Shown: piece after piece, positions 35,522 to 43,517 of the stretch
Numbering within the stretch: position 1 is the first letter of the stretch
Layout: each line of letters begins with the position of its first letter
Position numbers and translations under genes: made by a program
Assembly (NCBI GenBank): GCA_016745215.1
Contig: CP050890.1
Coordinates: 5,084,001-5,148,000 of the forward strand
Source of the DNA: Thiohalocapsa sp. PB-PSB1
GTDB taxonomy: Bacteria; Pseudomonadota; Gammaproteobacteria; Chromatiales; Chromatiaceae
Direction: 5' to 3'
DNA: 64,000 nucleotides
The notes under the pieces: generated by a model
The model's database searches: none
The model's input: the letters and a program-made list of their open reading frames with translations, nothing else
What the model was told of the DNA's origin: nothing

Positions 35522-36156
35522 TCAGAACAGGGAGGCTTGGATCGGCGTTGCCAGGCTCGCGGCGACCGGCTGGTGACCATGCGCGTCTTAGAGGTCGAAC
35601 AGCCGCTGGGCGATCGTCGCGCAATCTCCGAGAGCGGATGCAAAGGCATCCAGCGCATCCTCGGCGCCACGGCCCCCGCGCACAGCTCAACCAGCGCCTG
35701 GCTGAAGACAACGATCCGTACGTCATTCAGCGACAACCTGCGACCCGTGCGATTGAAGCGCAAGACCTTTTCCCCGGCTGCCTGTTCCGCCGTCGTCAGC
35801 GCAGCGTCGGGCGCCGAAACTCCACGTCGATCACCAGCCGCCTTGCGGCAGACCATCAGCACGTCGAGATCGATTGGCGACTTGGCCGCGAGCTTCGACA
35901 TTGCGACCGACATCCCGGCCTTGACCGGCTGTGCCTGCACCAGCCGGAAGCCGGCCTGCAGCACGGCGGCGGCCACAGAGGTCCAGCCGTCCTCGCGGGA
36001 GTGGTGGTAGGAGAATACCATCAGCCCCTCATCCTTCAAGACCCGATGGCACTCGCCGAAGACAGCGGAGAGCTTGTCGGAAAAGCGCGTGCAATCGGTG
36101 TCTTGCACCTCGTGCTCGGAACGCGTTGTCTCGAGCCGCGGTCCATCGCCATCATC
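35522..36156 (-). pseudogene. DUF1156-type adenine DNA methylase, C-terminal remnant
   Basis: Reading leftward, HEVQDTDCTRFSDKL, GECHRVLKDEGLMVFSYHHS and REDGWTSVAAAVLQAGFRLV match the C-terminal half of large DUF1156 methylases found in anti-phage and restriction islands. Further on the frame shifts near 35670 and a TAA stands at 35588-35590. The natural end appears to be QASLF with stop at 35522. The N-terminal two thirds, including the NPPY-type motif, is absent; the REP hairpin at 36157 marks the break. Confidence 0.7.
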
Positions 36157-36258
36157 GAAAAACGGGGACCGAAAAACGGGGACAGACCACGTTTTCCACA
36201 TTTTCCACGTTTTACAGAATCGCGCTCATGCTGAAAAAGGTGGTCTGTCCCCGTTTTC
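36157..36258. repeat. RAYT-type REP hairpin (BIME), copy 2
   Basis: The same hairpin as at 30668 lies here in the opposite orientation: GGGGACAGACCACG, spacer with CAGAATCGCGCTCATGCTGA, then GGTGGTCTGTCCCCG. One additional left arm precedes it. It truncates the DUF1156 methylase remnant. The sequence 36259-36389 beyond it shows nothing I recognise. Confidence 0.85.
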
Positions 36259-36389
36259 CCCCCATCGCGCCTGTCAGGTCAGGGCGAGCAGCAGCGCCTC
36301 AGTCGCCGGATCGCCGTCCAGCGAGGCGTGCCAGGACGCCTCCGCCAGCCAACCAGACGCGAGGATTGCCGGAAATCCTCGCGCCCCAC

Positions 36390-36698
36390 TCAGTGGTTAC
36401 CCTCGAGATACTCGATCGCGACGATCTTCCAATTCTCCGGCAGCACCGACCGGTAGTAGAAGTAGTGATCGCTGTTGAATGGAAGGCTTCCGGTCTCTAG
36501 GAACACGCTGGTGAACGTATTGCTCGTATCAGTATAACTTTGCGCCGTATTGTAACAACCGCCGTAAGTGGCGTCGCAGGAGTAGACGCGGCCTGAAACC
36601 TGTTCGCCACCGGCGCCCGAGGGGCGCCGGTGGCGGACATCTACCCACTTCATCCGCCCGCCCATGCTGTCACGCACAATCGGGCAAATCACAGTCAC
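36390..36698 (-). CDS. Hypothetical protein downstream of the PHB-depolymerase-like gene
   Basis: The frame of about 100 residues (...KWVDVRHRRPSGAGGEQVSG, then ...NSDHYFYYRSVLPENWKIVA) reads like a real tyrosine-rich protein but I do not recognise it. The GTG at 36698 overlaps the stop of the upstream esterase gene; internal ATGs are also possible starts. There is no signal peptide. It might be a small partner gene or the detached end of something larger. Confidence 0.38.
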   Translation of the reverse strand: MTVICPIVRDSMGGRMKWVDVRHRRPSGAGGEQVSGRVYSCDATYGGCYNTAQSYTDTSNTFTSVFLETGSLPFNSDHYFYYRSVLPENWKIVAIEYLEGNH

Positions 36699-38719
36699 TA
36701 AGGCCCCGCGCCGATATGGATATCATCCACCACGGCCTCGGCCGAAACTTCCCAACAAATGTTGGAATTGGCCACGAGCTGAAAACTTAAAGTCATCGAC
36801 CGGTTGGCAAAGGCGGAAAGATCCACCCTGCGCTCGGTCCAGTCGGATTCCCGATAATTGGCGAATACGACCCTCTCCTCGTCCACGACCGTATCGTCCA
36901 CCAGGACTCTGAACGACGCCGAAGTGAATAGATTGACCAAGGCACGCAGGTCGAGCTTTCGCACGTAGCGCAGTTGCGGCGCTTCGCCCAAATCAACCTC
37001 CGTAGAAAGTACCGCGGTTTTAGCGCCTAAATCACAGCCGTTCCCAGAGGCAGCCCTGCCACCGACTGAGCGACTGCCAGGCGTTGGGCTGTGATTATCG
37101 GCGTTGGCCTGCCAACCATTGGCCTGCCAGCCGTCGTTGTCGAATGGGTCATGGTTCTGCTTGGAAAAGGTTTCCTGAAAAGCAGCCATGGCCCGATCCA
37201 CCTGCACTTCGGTGTCGTCGTCGGTGGCTTCATTATCACTGCGATCGACAGCCCTGGCCGAGAGCCGGTGGCGGCCTTCGGCCACCTCGGCGGTATTCCA
37301 CTGGAGTTCCCAAGGTCCTGATTCACCCGTGGGCGTACCCGTACCGATCAGCCTGTCATCAACTAGGAAATCGACTTTGGCAACGCCCCGATCGTCGCCA
37401 GCCTCGGCGATCAACGTGATCATACCCTGGAGCCGGGCACCGTTTTCCGGCACGGTCAGATCGACCGTCGGCGGTTCGCGATCCACAACGCCGCCGATGA
37501 CCCTCACCGCTGCCGACCGGCTTGTATTGCCCGCGGCGTCAAACGCCGCGGCGACCAGCGTATGGGTACCGTAAGCTTCCTCCTCGATATCCCAGGGCAT
37601 GGTCCAGGGTGCGGCCGTATCGGTGCGGCGCAACTGATCGTCAATTTGGAATTCGACTCTGCTGACGGCAACGTTGTCATCGGCTTCAACCACGATATCA
37701 ACTGTGCCACCGAGTTCGGCGCCGTCGGCGGGGGCACTGATCGTAACCGTGGGCGGCTCGCGATCGGTGACGTCCAGCCCCCAAAACCTCGCAATAAAAT
37801 AACTGGAGCAGATACCGGCGTCGAGGATGTAGTCGGCGGGCCGCCCGCACTGATCCGGCTCCAAACCCGGGTCGATCGGCGTGCCGTGACCCATACCGTC
37901 GATAATGTAACTTTCCACCCGCGCCTCGCCGGCTAGATCTCTGTAAACCCGGCGGGTATGGCCCTTGACACTCGTCTGTTCATCGGCGACGGCGTCGATG
38001 CCGTGGACGTTGGTCCACTGTTCGACCGATTCGGTGGCGTTGTCGGGGCGCACCAGGGTGTCGGCCGTGCCGTGCCAGATCGAGACCTTGGGCCAGACGC
38101 CGTGGTGATTGGAGGCACCGCGCACCCGCCGGCCCCATTCATCCGGGCTCAAGTTCCGGGCCGTAAACATACAGATCAGGCCATCGGAAAGGGTCGTCGC
38201 GCACCCGTATGGAACGCCGGCGATCACCCCGCCACCCGCAAACACGTCCGGATAGGAGGCCAACATCACCGACGTCATGGCGCCACCCGCCGACAGACCG
38301 GTGACAAAGACCCGGTCTTCGTCGATGCCATGGTCGGCCTTCATACGCTCTACCATCTGGCGAATGGACAACGCCTCGCCGCGATCGCGGCTGGCGTCCG
38401 CAGGTTCAAACCAGTTGAAGCATTTGCTCTGATTGTTGGCCTCGCGCTGCTCAGGCAAAAGCAGCATGAAGCCCCAACGATCCGCCAATTCGGTCCAGCC
38501 GGTCTCGTCGTCGTAGTCCGCCGCCTGCTGCCCGCAGCCATGCAGGGCCACGACCAACCCGGGCCGGGATGAAATCCGATCCGGCACGTATTTAAGCATC
38601 CGCAGATTACCGGGATTAGTGCCGAATCCTGTCACCGGGGTCAGGTTGGCAGCCATGGCCGCCCCGACGGCGAGCAACAAGACCGCGATAGTTATGATTG
38701 ACTTTAGGATGCCGTGCAT
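36698..38719 (-). CDS. Secreted PHB-depolymerase-family esterase with two Ig-like domains
   Basis: The 673-residue protein starts with a signal peptide (MHGILKSIITIAVLLLAVGA). The alpha/beta-hydrolase domain of the LpqC/PHB depolymerase type has the oxyanion segment VVALHGCGQ near residue 57, the lipase box TGLSAGGA near residue 143, an aspartate in WHGTADTLV near 219 and the histidine in DGMGHGTP near 276. Two Ig-like domains, each opening DREPPTV, span about residues 325-515. The last 150 residues form a beta-rich domain I cannot name. GGGAG precedes the ATG at 38719. It would act outside the cell or in the periplasm on polyesters or feruloyl/acetyl esters; the substrate is unknown. Confidence 0.85.
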   Translation of the reverse strand: MHGILKSIITIAVLLLAVGAAMAANLTPVTGFGTNPGNLRMLKYVPDRISSRPGLVVALHGCGQQAADYDDETGWTELADRWGFMLLLPEQREANNQSKCFNWFEPADASRDRGEALSIRQMVERMKADHGIDEDRVFVTGLSAGGAMTSVMLASYPDVFAGGGVIAGVPYGCATTLSDGLICMFTARNLSPDEWGRRVRGASNHHGVWPKVSIWHGTADTLVRPDNATESVEQWTNVHGIDAVADEQTSVKGHTRRVYRDLAGEARVESYIIDGMGHGTPIDPGLEPDQCGRPADYILDAGICSSYFIARFWGLDVTDREPPTVTISAPADGAELGGTVDIVVEADDNVAVSRVEFQIDDQLRRTDTAAPWTMPWDIEEEAYGTHTLVAAAFDAAGNTSRSAAVRVIGGVVDREPPTVDLTVPENGARLQGMITLIAEAGDDRGVAKVDFLVDDRLIGTGTPTGESGPWELQWNTAEVAEGRHRLSARAVDRSDNEATDDDTEVQVDRAMAAFQETFSKQNHDPFDNDGWQANGWQANADNHSPTPGSRSVGGRAASGNGCDLGAKTAVLSTEVDLGEAPQLRYVRKLDLRALVNLFTSASFRVLVDDTVVDEERVVFANYRESDWTERRVDLSAFANRSMTLSFQLVANSNICWEVSAEAVVDDIHIGAGP

Positions 38720-38764
38720 AGAAGTCTCCCATAGGGTACATGAGCGCTGGTAAAGACTATTGAA

Positions 38765-38791
38765 ATGATAGGCATAGTGCCAGCCTATCAT
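38765..38791. promoter_or_regulatory. Perfect palindrome upstream of the esterase gene
   Basis: ATGATAGGC and GCCTATCAT are separated by nine bases, 46 bases before the esterase start. The spacing fits an operator for a dimeric regulator, though a weak hairpin is also possible. No regulator gene adjoins it. Confidence 0.4.
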
Positions 38792-39025
38792 CTGCATCAT
38801 TTTGGAAAATCATCACTCGTTTACCACGTGATGAGCAAGCGAACATGTTTTGTCGTGAATACCAGCCCTTTCAAGGTGTCGATACATGTACGCCCGCAAC
38901 TGCAAACTGCATGTTTGTGGTGTTCGCTTTCCGCCAAGCTGGCAAGGGGCTGAGGATGCCTGCGAGCTATTGACGCTAAGGTACTGATTTATAATGTTTT
39001 TTTGCGCACCTCAATAGGGCTAATC

Positions 39026-39160
39026 ATGAAGCGGATAGGAAATTTAACCCTATATGCGTCGAGCAACACTGGAGTAGTAAAGATAAAGGATGAGCGCGGA
39101 TCGGTCAAGTGCCCCTGCGGGAGAAAAAATGGGGAGAAAAAATGGGGACAGACCACCATT
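39026..39160 (+). pseudogene. Small cassette gene interrupted by a REP half site
   Basis: A gene starts at ATG 39026 behind an AGGG (MKRIGNLTLYASSNTGVVKI...). It reads about 30 residues and then runs into REP sequence (GGGGACAGACCACC at 39144-39157), which removes its natural end. attC 3 follows at 39182, so this was probably the cassette of that site. The family is unknown. Confidence 0.45.
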
Positions 39161-39181
39161 AATTCGCCAGGCCAAAGAATC

Positions 39182-39275
39182 GCCCAACAAGCGCCTCGGC
39201 CCGACCGCCTGTTGCCGCGCCGTCGCTTCGTGACCGGCGCGGCAACAGGCGGCGGGCCAGCCTTGACGTTATCGC
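39182..39275 (+). other. attC recombination site 3, followed by intron sequence
   Basis: The site starts GCCCAAC and runs to AGCCTTGACGTT. The central arms GCCTGTTGCCGCGCCG and CGGCGCGGCAACAGGC are perfectly complementary over 16 bases, with an outer CGGCCC/GGGCC pair. As at attC 2, group II intron-like sequence (ATCGCGCCGAGCAAAGCTCG) starts right after GTT in place of the normal core. Confidence 0.85.
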
Positions 39276-40505
39276 GCCGAGCAAAGCTCGGCGCCTCTTG
39301 CCGGGTGAAAGTCCCGGTCGGGTAAGGGCTAGCCACCCGCCCGTATCGAGTGTTGGTCCTGCTGCGGAGCTTTGTGCCTCGCGAACAAAGTGAATTGCAG
39401 GGCAAGCGTACACAGAGAATCCTGTAGGCCGTAGGGGAGATCGCGCTCCCTGAAGTGCGCCTGTTTGGATCAGGGCAGCTTCGAGAAAGCAAAGTAAGCG
39501 GATGACGACAATGTTAACGTCCCGGAAGTCAACATGAAGCACGCGCTAGCTGGCAAGTGTGTGGATGTCCGCCGGAGTCCTCAGGCTTATGTATGCAGGA
39601 AGAGAGGCGTCAGAGAACTCGGGAAGCCCCGAAGGCTCCTGTTTGATGCGAAATCATGAAACCGACAGCGTTGGGACACGAACGGGTGAAGAGCCCACTT
39701 GTTCACAGGCTGGCGGCGTGGGCGCGGGTCGAGTTGTCGAACAGGGAGCGCGTAGGTAGGCGGGGGCCTTGTTCATAAGCTCGGCCAAGCCTTGAGAGTT
39801 AACCTCGAACGGCGCAGTATTTTAACCTTAAAACCAAAACCTTACGGAAAAGCCCCACGCACCTGCTCGTCACTTGGTCGGAGTTATGAACAAGGCCTAG
39901 GCGGGAGACCGCCGGATGTCAACGGGGTGTCTTATCGGGCATCGTCGTCGGAGACGGGGAAAGCCCGTCCTAAGGCGTAAGGATCCGACGGGAGTACGCA
40001 GCCCGCAAAGGAAACAGGTGCCGGACACGCCGGATCGGGTCTATGCCAACCTCACTGCGGGGAAGAGCCAATCGAGCCCCGAGGGGAGCAGGCAGAGCAA
40101 ACACCACCGCTTTCGCAACCTCTTCGGCGAGGTGACTGTCGAGCTGTTGATGCACTGCCGGTCACGACCTGAACAAGGATGCAGCCAGCGGTGTCGACGG
40201 GGTAACGGCGACGGAGTACGCCGTTGACCTCTACGGCAACATCACCGACCTGGCCGAGCGCGTGAAGGCCGGGCGCTACCGGGCCAAGCTGGTGCGGCGC
40301 GTCGACATTTCCAAAGAGAACGGAAAACAGCGACCGCCGGTCTTGCCGGCCCTGGAGGACAAGCTCGTGCAGCTGGCCTGCGCCAAGCTGCTGAGCGCGA
40401 TCCCCCTGTCCGATCGGGGAACAGGACTTCTGCGACTGCAGCTACGGCTACCGGCCGGGCCACAGCGCCAAGGAGGCAGTGATCGGGCTTGCGCACGAGC
40501 TTCAG
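39276..40505 (+). mobile_element. Group II intron fragment c (attC-inserted, RT truncated)
   Basis: It opens with a small hairpin (GCCGAGC AAA GCTCGGC), then intron 5' sequence with GTGAAAGTCCCGGTCGGG and CTAGCCACCCGCCCGTATC. The LtrA-type RT is readable late in the fragment: KDAASGVDGVTATEYAVDLY, VKAGRYRAKLVRRVDISKEN, ALEDKLVQLACAKLLSAI. A frameshift after SAI is shared with fragment a; the following SYGYRPGHSAKEAVIGLAHE is in another frame. A REP hairpin ends it at 40505. A 133-base MITE-2 is inserted at 39765-39897. The intron cannot splice or move as it stands. Confidence 0.8.
39765..39897. mobile_element. MITE-2: 133-base non-autonomous element
   Basis: Terminal inverted repeats GGCCTTGTTCATAA (with weaker complementarity to about 25 bases) are flanked by an eight-base duplication TAGGCGGG (39757-39764 and 39898-39905). 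The related intron copy at 32326-32333 has the single, unoccupied target. No gene lies inside. No transposase with these ends is in the window. Confidence 0.9.
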
Positions 40506-40598
40506 GAGAAAACGGAGGAGAAAACGGGGACAGACCACCTTTTTCAGCATGACCGCGATTCTGTAAAACGTGGAAAACGTGGTCTGTCCCCGTTTTCC
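40506..40598. repeat. RAYT-type REP hairpin (BIME), copy 3
   Basis: GAAAACGGGGACAGACCACC, the spacer AGCATGACCGCGATTCTGTA, and the mirrored arm CGTGGTCTGTCCCCGTTTTC form the same hairpin as copies 1 and 2. It separates the truncated group II intron RT on the left from the C-terminus of RAYT 3 on the right. Confidence 0.87.
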
Positions 40599-41546
40599 TG
40601 GCGGTAATCGGCGGGATTGGCTACCATGCCCGCGCGGACAGGGTTCAGCTCGATGTAGCGCTGGCAGAGCAGCAGATAGGTCTCGGCCTGGATCAACGAG
40701 GATTTGTAGCGTCCGTCTCAGAGGGTGCCGGTGCGCCCGTAGCTATGGTTGATGTATTGCACATAGCGGCGGCCCACCGAGATCAGCACCTGCGGCACAC
40801 GGTCGGCTTGTTCCGGCGTAAGCAGCAGATACAAGTGATTGGTCATCAGGACCAACCCTTTCAAGGTGACTACTCACGCGGTGTCTTCCCCTTGAGCAAT
40901 TTCGCTGTCGAAACCTGAGGGTGGTTGGAATATCGATTTCGCTTCGGCGGTGGTTTTTTCGGTCCCCGACGGCTCTTTTTGAACTTTGCCAGATTGACGT
41001 TGGAGGCCAATTGCAAGTACATCTGCGCGAATTCGGCGAGCGACATGGTTCGAAAGACGGTCCATTCCTGTTCCGGAATGGCAACCGTCATGCCGTCATA
41101 GGTTCGAGCGATATTCCCGGCTAAATAGTAGCCGGAAAGGTCGTTGGCGATGGTTTCTTCACCGTGTATCGTGCGTAACGCGGCTTTGACCACGGCCAAT
41201 GCGTTGTAGGCGACCAGCGCAACGCAAAAACCGAACAGTGCGGCTTTCGGGTAGCCCAGCGTATTGATCTCGGAATGCAGATGCGCCTCGAGCTCTTGGA
41301 ACATGGTTTCGATACGCCAGCGCTTGCGGTACATGTCGGCGACGAGCTTGGCATCGGCCGCCGATTTCGGCAGATTCGTCAGCAGCAAGCGTTCGGTTTC
41401 CCCGTCGCGCGTGGCCTGTTTCAGGCAGACTTTGATGCGACGATAGCGCTGGACTTCGCCTTCGTCGTCGACGAGCTCGATGCGCTGCTCGTAGACCTTT
41501 CCGGACTCGGTACTGCCGATCTTTCGCCACGGACTCTGCATGCTAA

Positions 41547-43517
41547 TTCTACTTTGTTACTTTTCCCACTGGCCCAGCAAGCAGAGCAGCTACGCCGTTT
41601 TACGACTTTAATTTATTGATTTATATGAAAAGATTAGTTGGCCATCTTACTCATGCATCCTTGCATCGGGTCAACAATCGACTGCAGGTCATCGCCGCTG
41701 ACAAGGCGATCGCTCAGGTCGCGACCAGCAAGGCTGCGGTTTCCACCGTACCGCCATATGACCCCATCTGAAACACGCCTCCCACGGCATTCAGAGCGCA
41801 TCTGCAAGCACGTACAGGCCGTCCCGCGCATGCCTCGATGTCATTTTCCGGGGCCAGGATAAACAACAGATAAAGCGGTGCCGGCAGTGCCAATGCACTG
41901 AGCTTGCCCCATTGATTTTGGCGACCGGGTGTCCCCTGATCAGTACCACCCAGCCGTGCAGTGGCGAGCGCAAAAAATGCTTGATGGTGCATCCTCGCGC
42001 GCTGCGCAATCGCTTGCGTAACCGTTTTACGCCAACAGCTCGATGTCCTGCTTGGCGTACTGGGCGCGTATGCTGGCAAAGCGCTTTCGATGGCGTTTTT
42101 GCATCTGCGCAAGAACCTCCTCCTGGGTTACCGCGCGCCTTGGCAGAAACTGTTTCAACAGCTCCTCGATGTCGGAGCAACTCAACAATGGGTACATATC
42201 CGCGGCGCGTAGTCGCTCCTCCAACATGAATAGCATCGCCATGAACACCAAGGCCATGTGATGATGCCAGCCGCTCCACTTGCGCACCTGATAGTCCGCC
42301 ATACCACATTCGGATTTGCCATCCTGGAAGGCACGCTCCACCCAGTAGCGCTGTGCCTGCATCTGCGCCAAGCGTTTGACCGACGTCTCCGCCGGAGCAT
42401 TCGATAGGGTATATCTGATTTCATCGGGGGCATGGATCTCGCGGCGCACAAGCAAGTGCCACTCATGCGCCGCGCTCTCCTCGTTATCCCACAACCAGAC
42501 CCTTTGATGCAGCACCTCCACCTCCAGTTTTCCGCGCGTGCTGTCACGGATCTTGACCCGTTGCCAGGCATCAGGCGGCTGTTGCGCTTGCCATTCATCA
42601 ACCCGTATCGCGGCGCTGTTGGCCTCGAGCTTGGTTGCAGGGCGGCCACGTTTGCCTTTCTTCTGCTTGACCGTCGGCTTCGGATCTTCAACAAACATCA
42701 ATTGATCGCAATGCACATCGGCAACAAACACCTCTCCCATCGCCTCCAGATCACGCAGAAAACCCGGATCGTTGCCGTAAAACCCATCTGCGCCAACCCA
42801 TGAAAAGCGAACCCCGATCTGGCGTTGATGGGCCACCATCTCCAACGCCAGCGCGATCTTTGTCCGAAACACGCGCTTCGCCTCGGGTACCCCGGCCCGC
42901 TCGCAGCGCTGCGCATCTTCACACCAGCTTTGCTGCAGATACAGGCGCGCATCAATCAAGGTCACACGCTGATCGCGACCCAATGCGGCCATGACTCCGA
43001 CTTGGCAATTCTCCACCTTCCCACCGCGCCCAAACCACTGTCGGCCAACGCCCACCGAGTGCTTGCCAGACTTCTCGAAGCTAGTTTCATCAAGCAATAG
43101 GCAACTCTCCGGATGCCCACCCAGCCATCGATCCGCCTCCAACGCCACCTGGTCCATGACCGCTTGATGATCCCACGGAGAATCCGTGAGCATCTGCTGA
43201 AGCTGCTGTTCGTCAGAATCCGGAACCCGTTCCTCCATGCGTTCCATATTCTTCTTGTTCGGATCGGCTTGCATCAGACCCCGCAAATAGTCCCCAACCG
43301 GCTTGAGCACACTGCGGGTCGTGTTCTGAAAATGCCCTTTGAAGCGCAAACTGAAACGGGTAAAGCGCTCGGCAATGTCATTCAGCGGGTTGGTGGGGGT
43401 ATCAGTAAAAAAAAATTTGATTATTCATGAATAAATTTTCCTTATAGTTGAGCATTGAGTCAGATAGTATACTAATATCAAAAAGTTATAGCCAGGACCA
43501 ATCTAACAAAGTAGAAC
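41547..43517 (-). mobile_element. IS701-family element nested in the IS4 element
   Basis: Terminal repeats TTCTACTTTGTTA and TAACAAAGTAGAA bound a 1971-base element, flanked by a four-base duplication CTAA (41543-41546 and 43518-43521), in keeping with the four-base target of IS701. One transposase occupies about 1.4 kb. The remaining roughly 480 bases (41547-42026) downstream of the gene have no recognisable reading frame, longer than usual for the family. Confidence 0.9.
42027..43428 (-). CDS. IS701-family transposase, start separated from body by a T9 run
   Basis: The main frame has the IS701 hallmarks LLLDETSFEKSGKHSVGVGR near residue 110, WVGADGFYGNDPGFL near 190 and QRYWVERAFQDGKSECGMADY near 360, and ends QDIELLA. 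Family similarity extends upstream of any in-frame ATG (DTPTNPLNDIAERFTRFSLR). The likely start is ATG 43428, preceded by AAGGAA. Between the two lies a run of nine T residues on the coding strand (43407-43415) that puts them one base out of frame. Either the gene depends on slippage at this run, or the start has been lost. Confidence 0.82.

Noticed and set aside
41791..42309. A 172-codon leftward frame in the IS701 element
   Set aside because: It overlaps the transposase C-terminus in another frame and shows no family signal.
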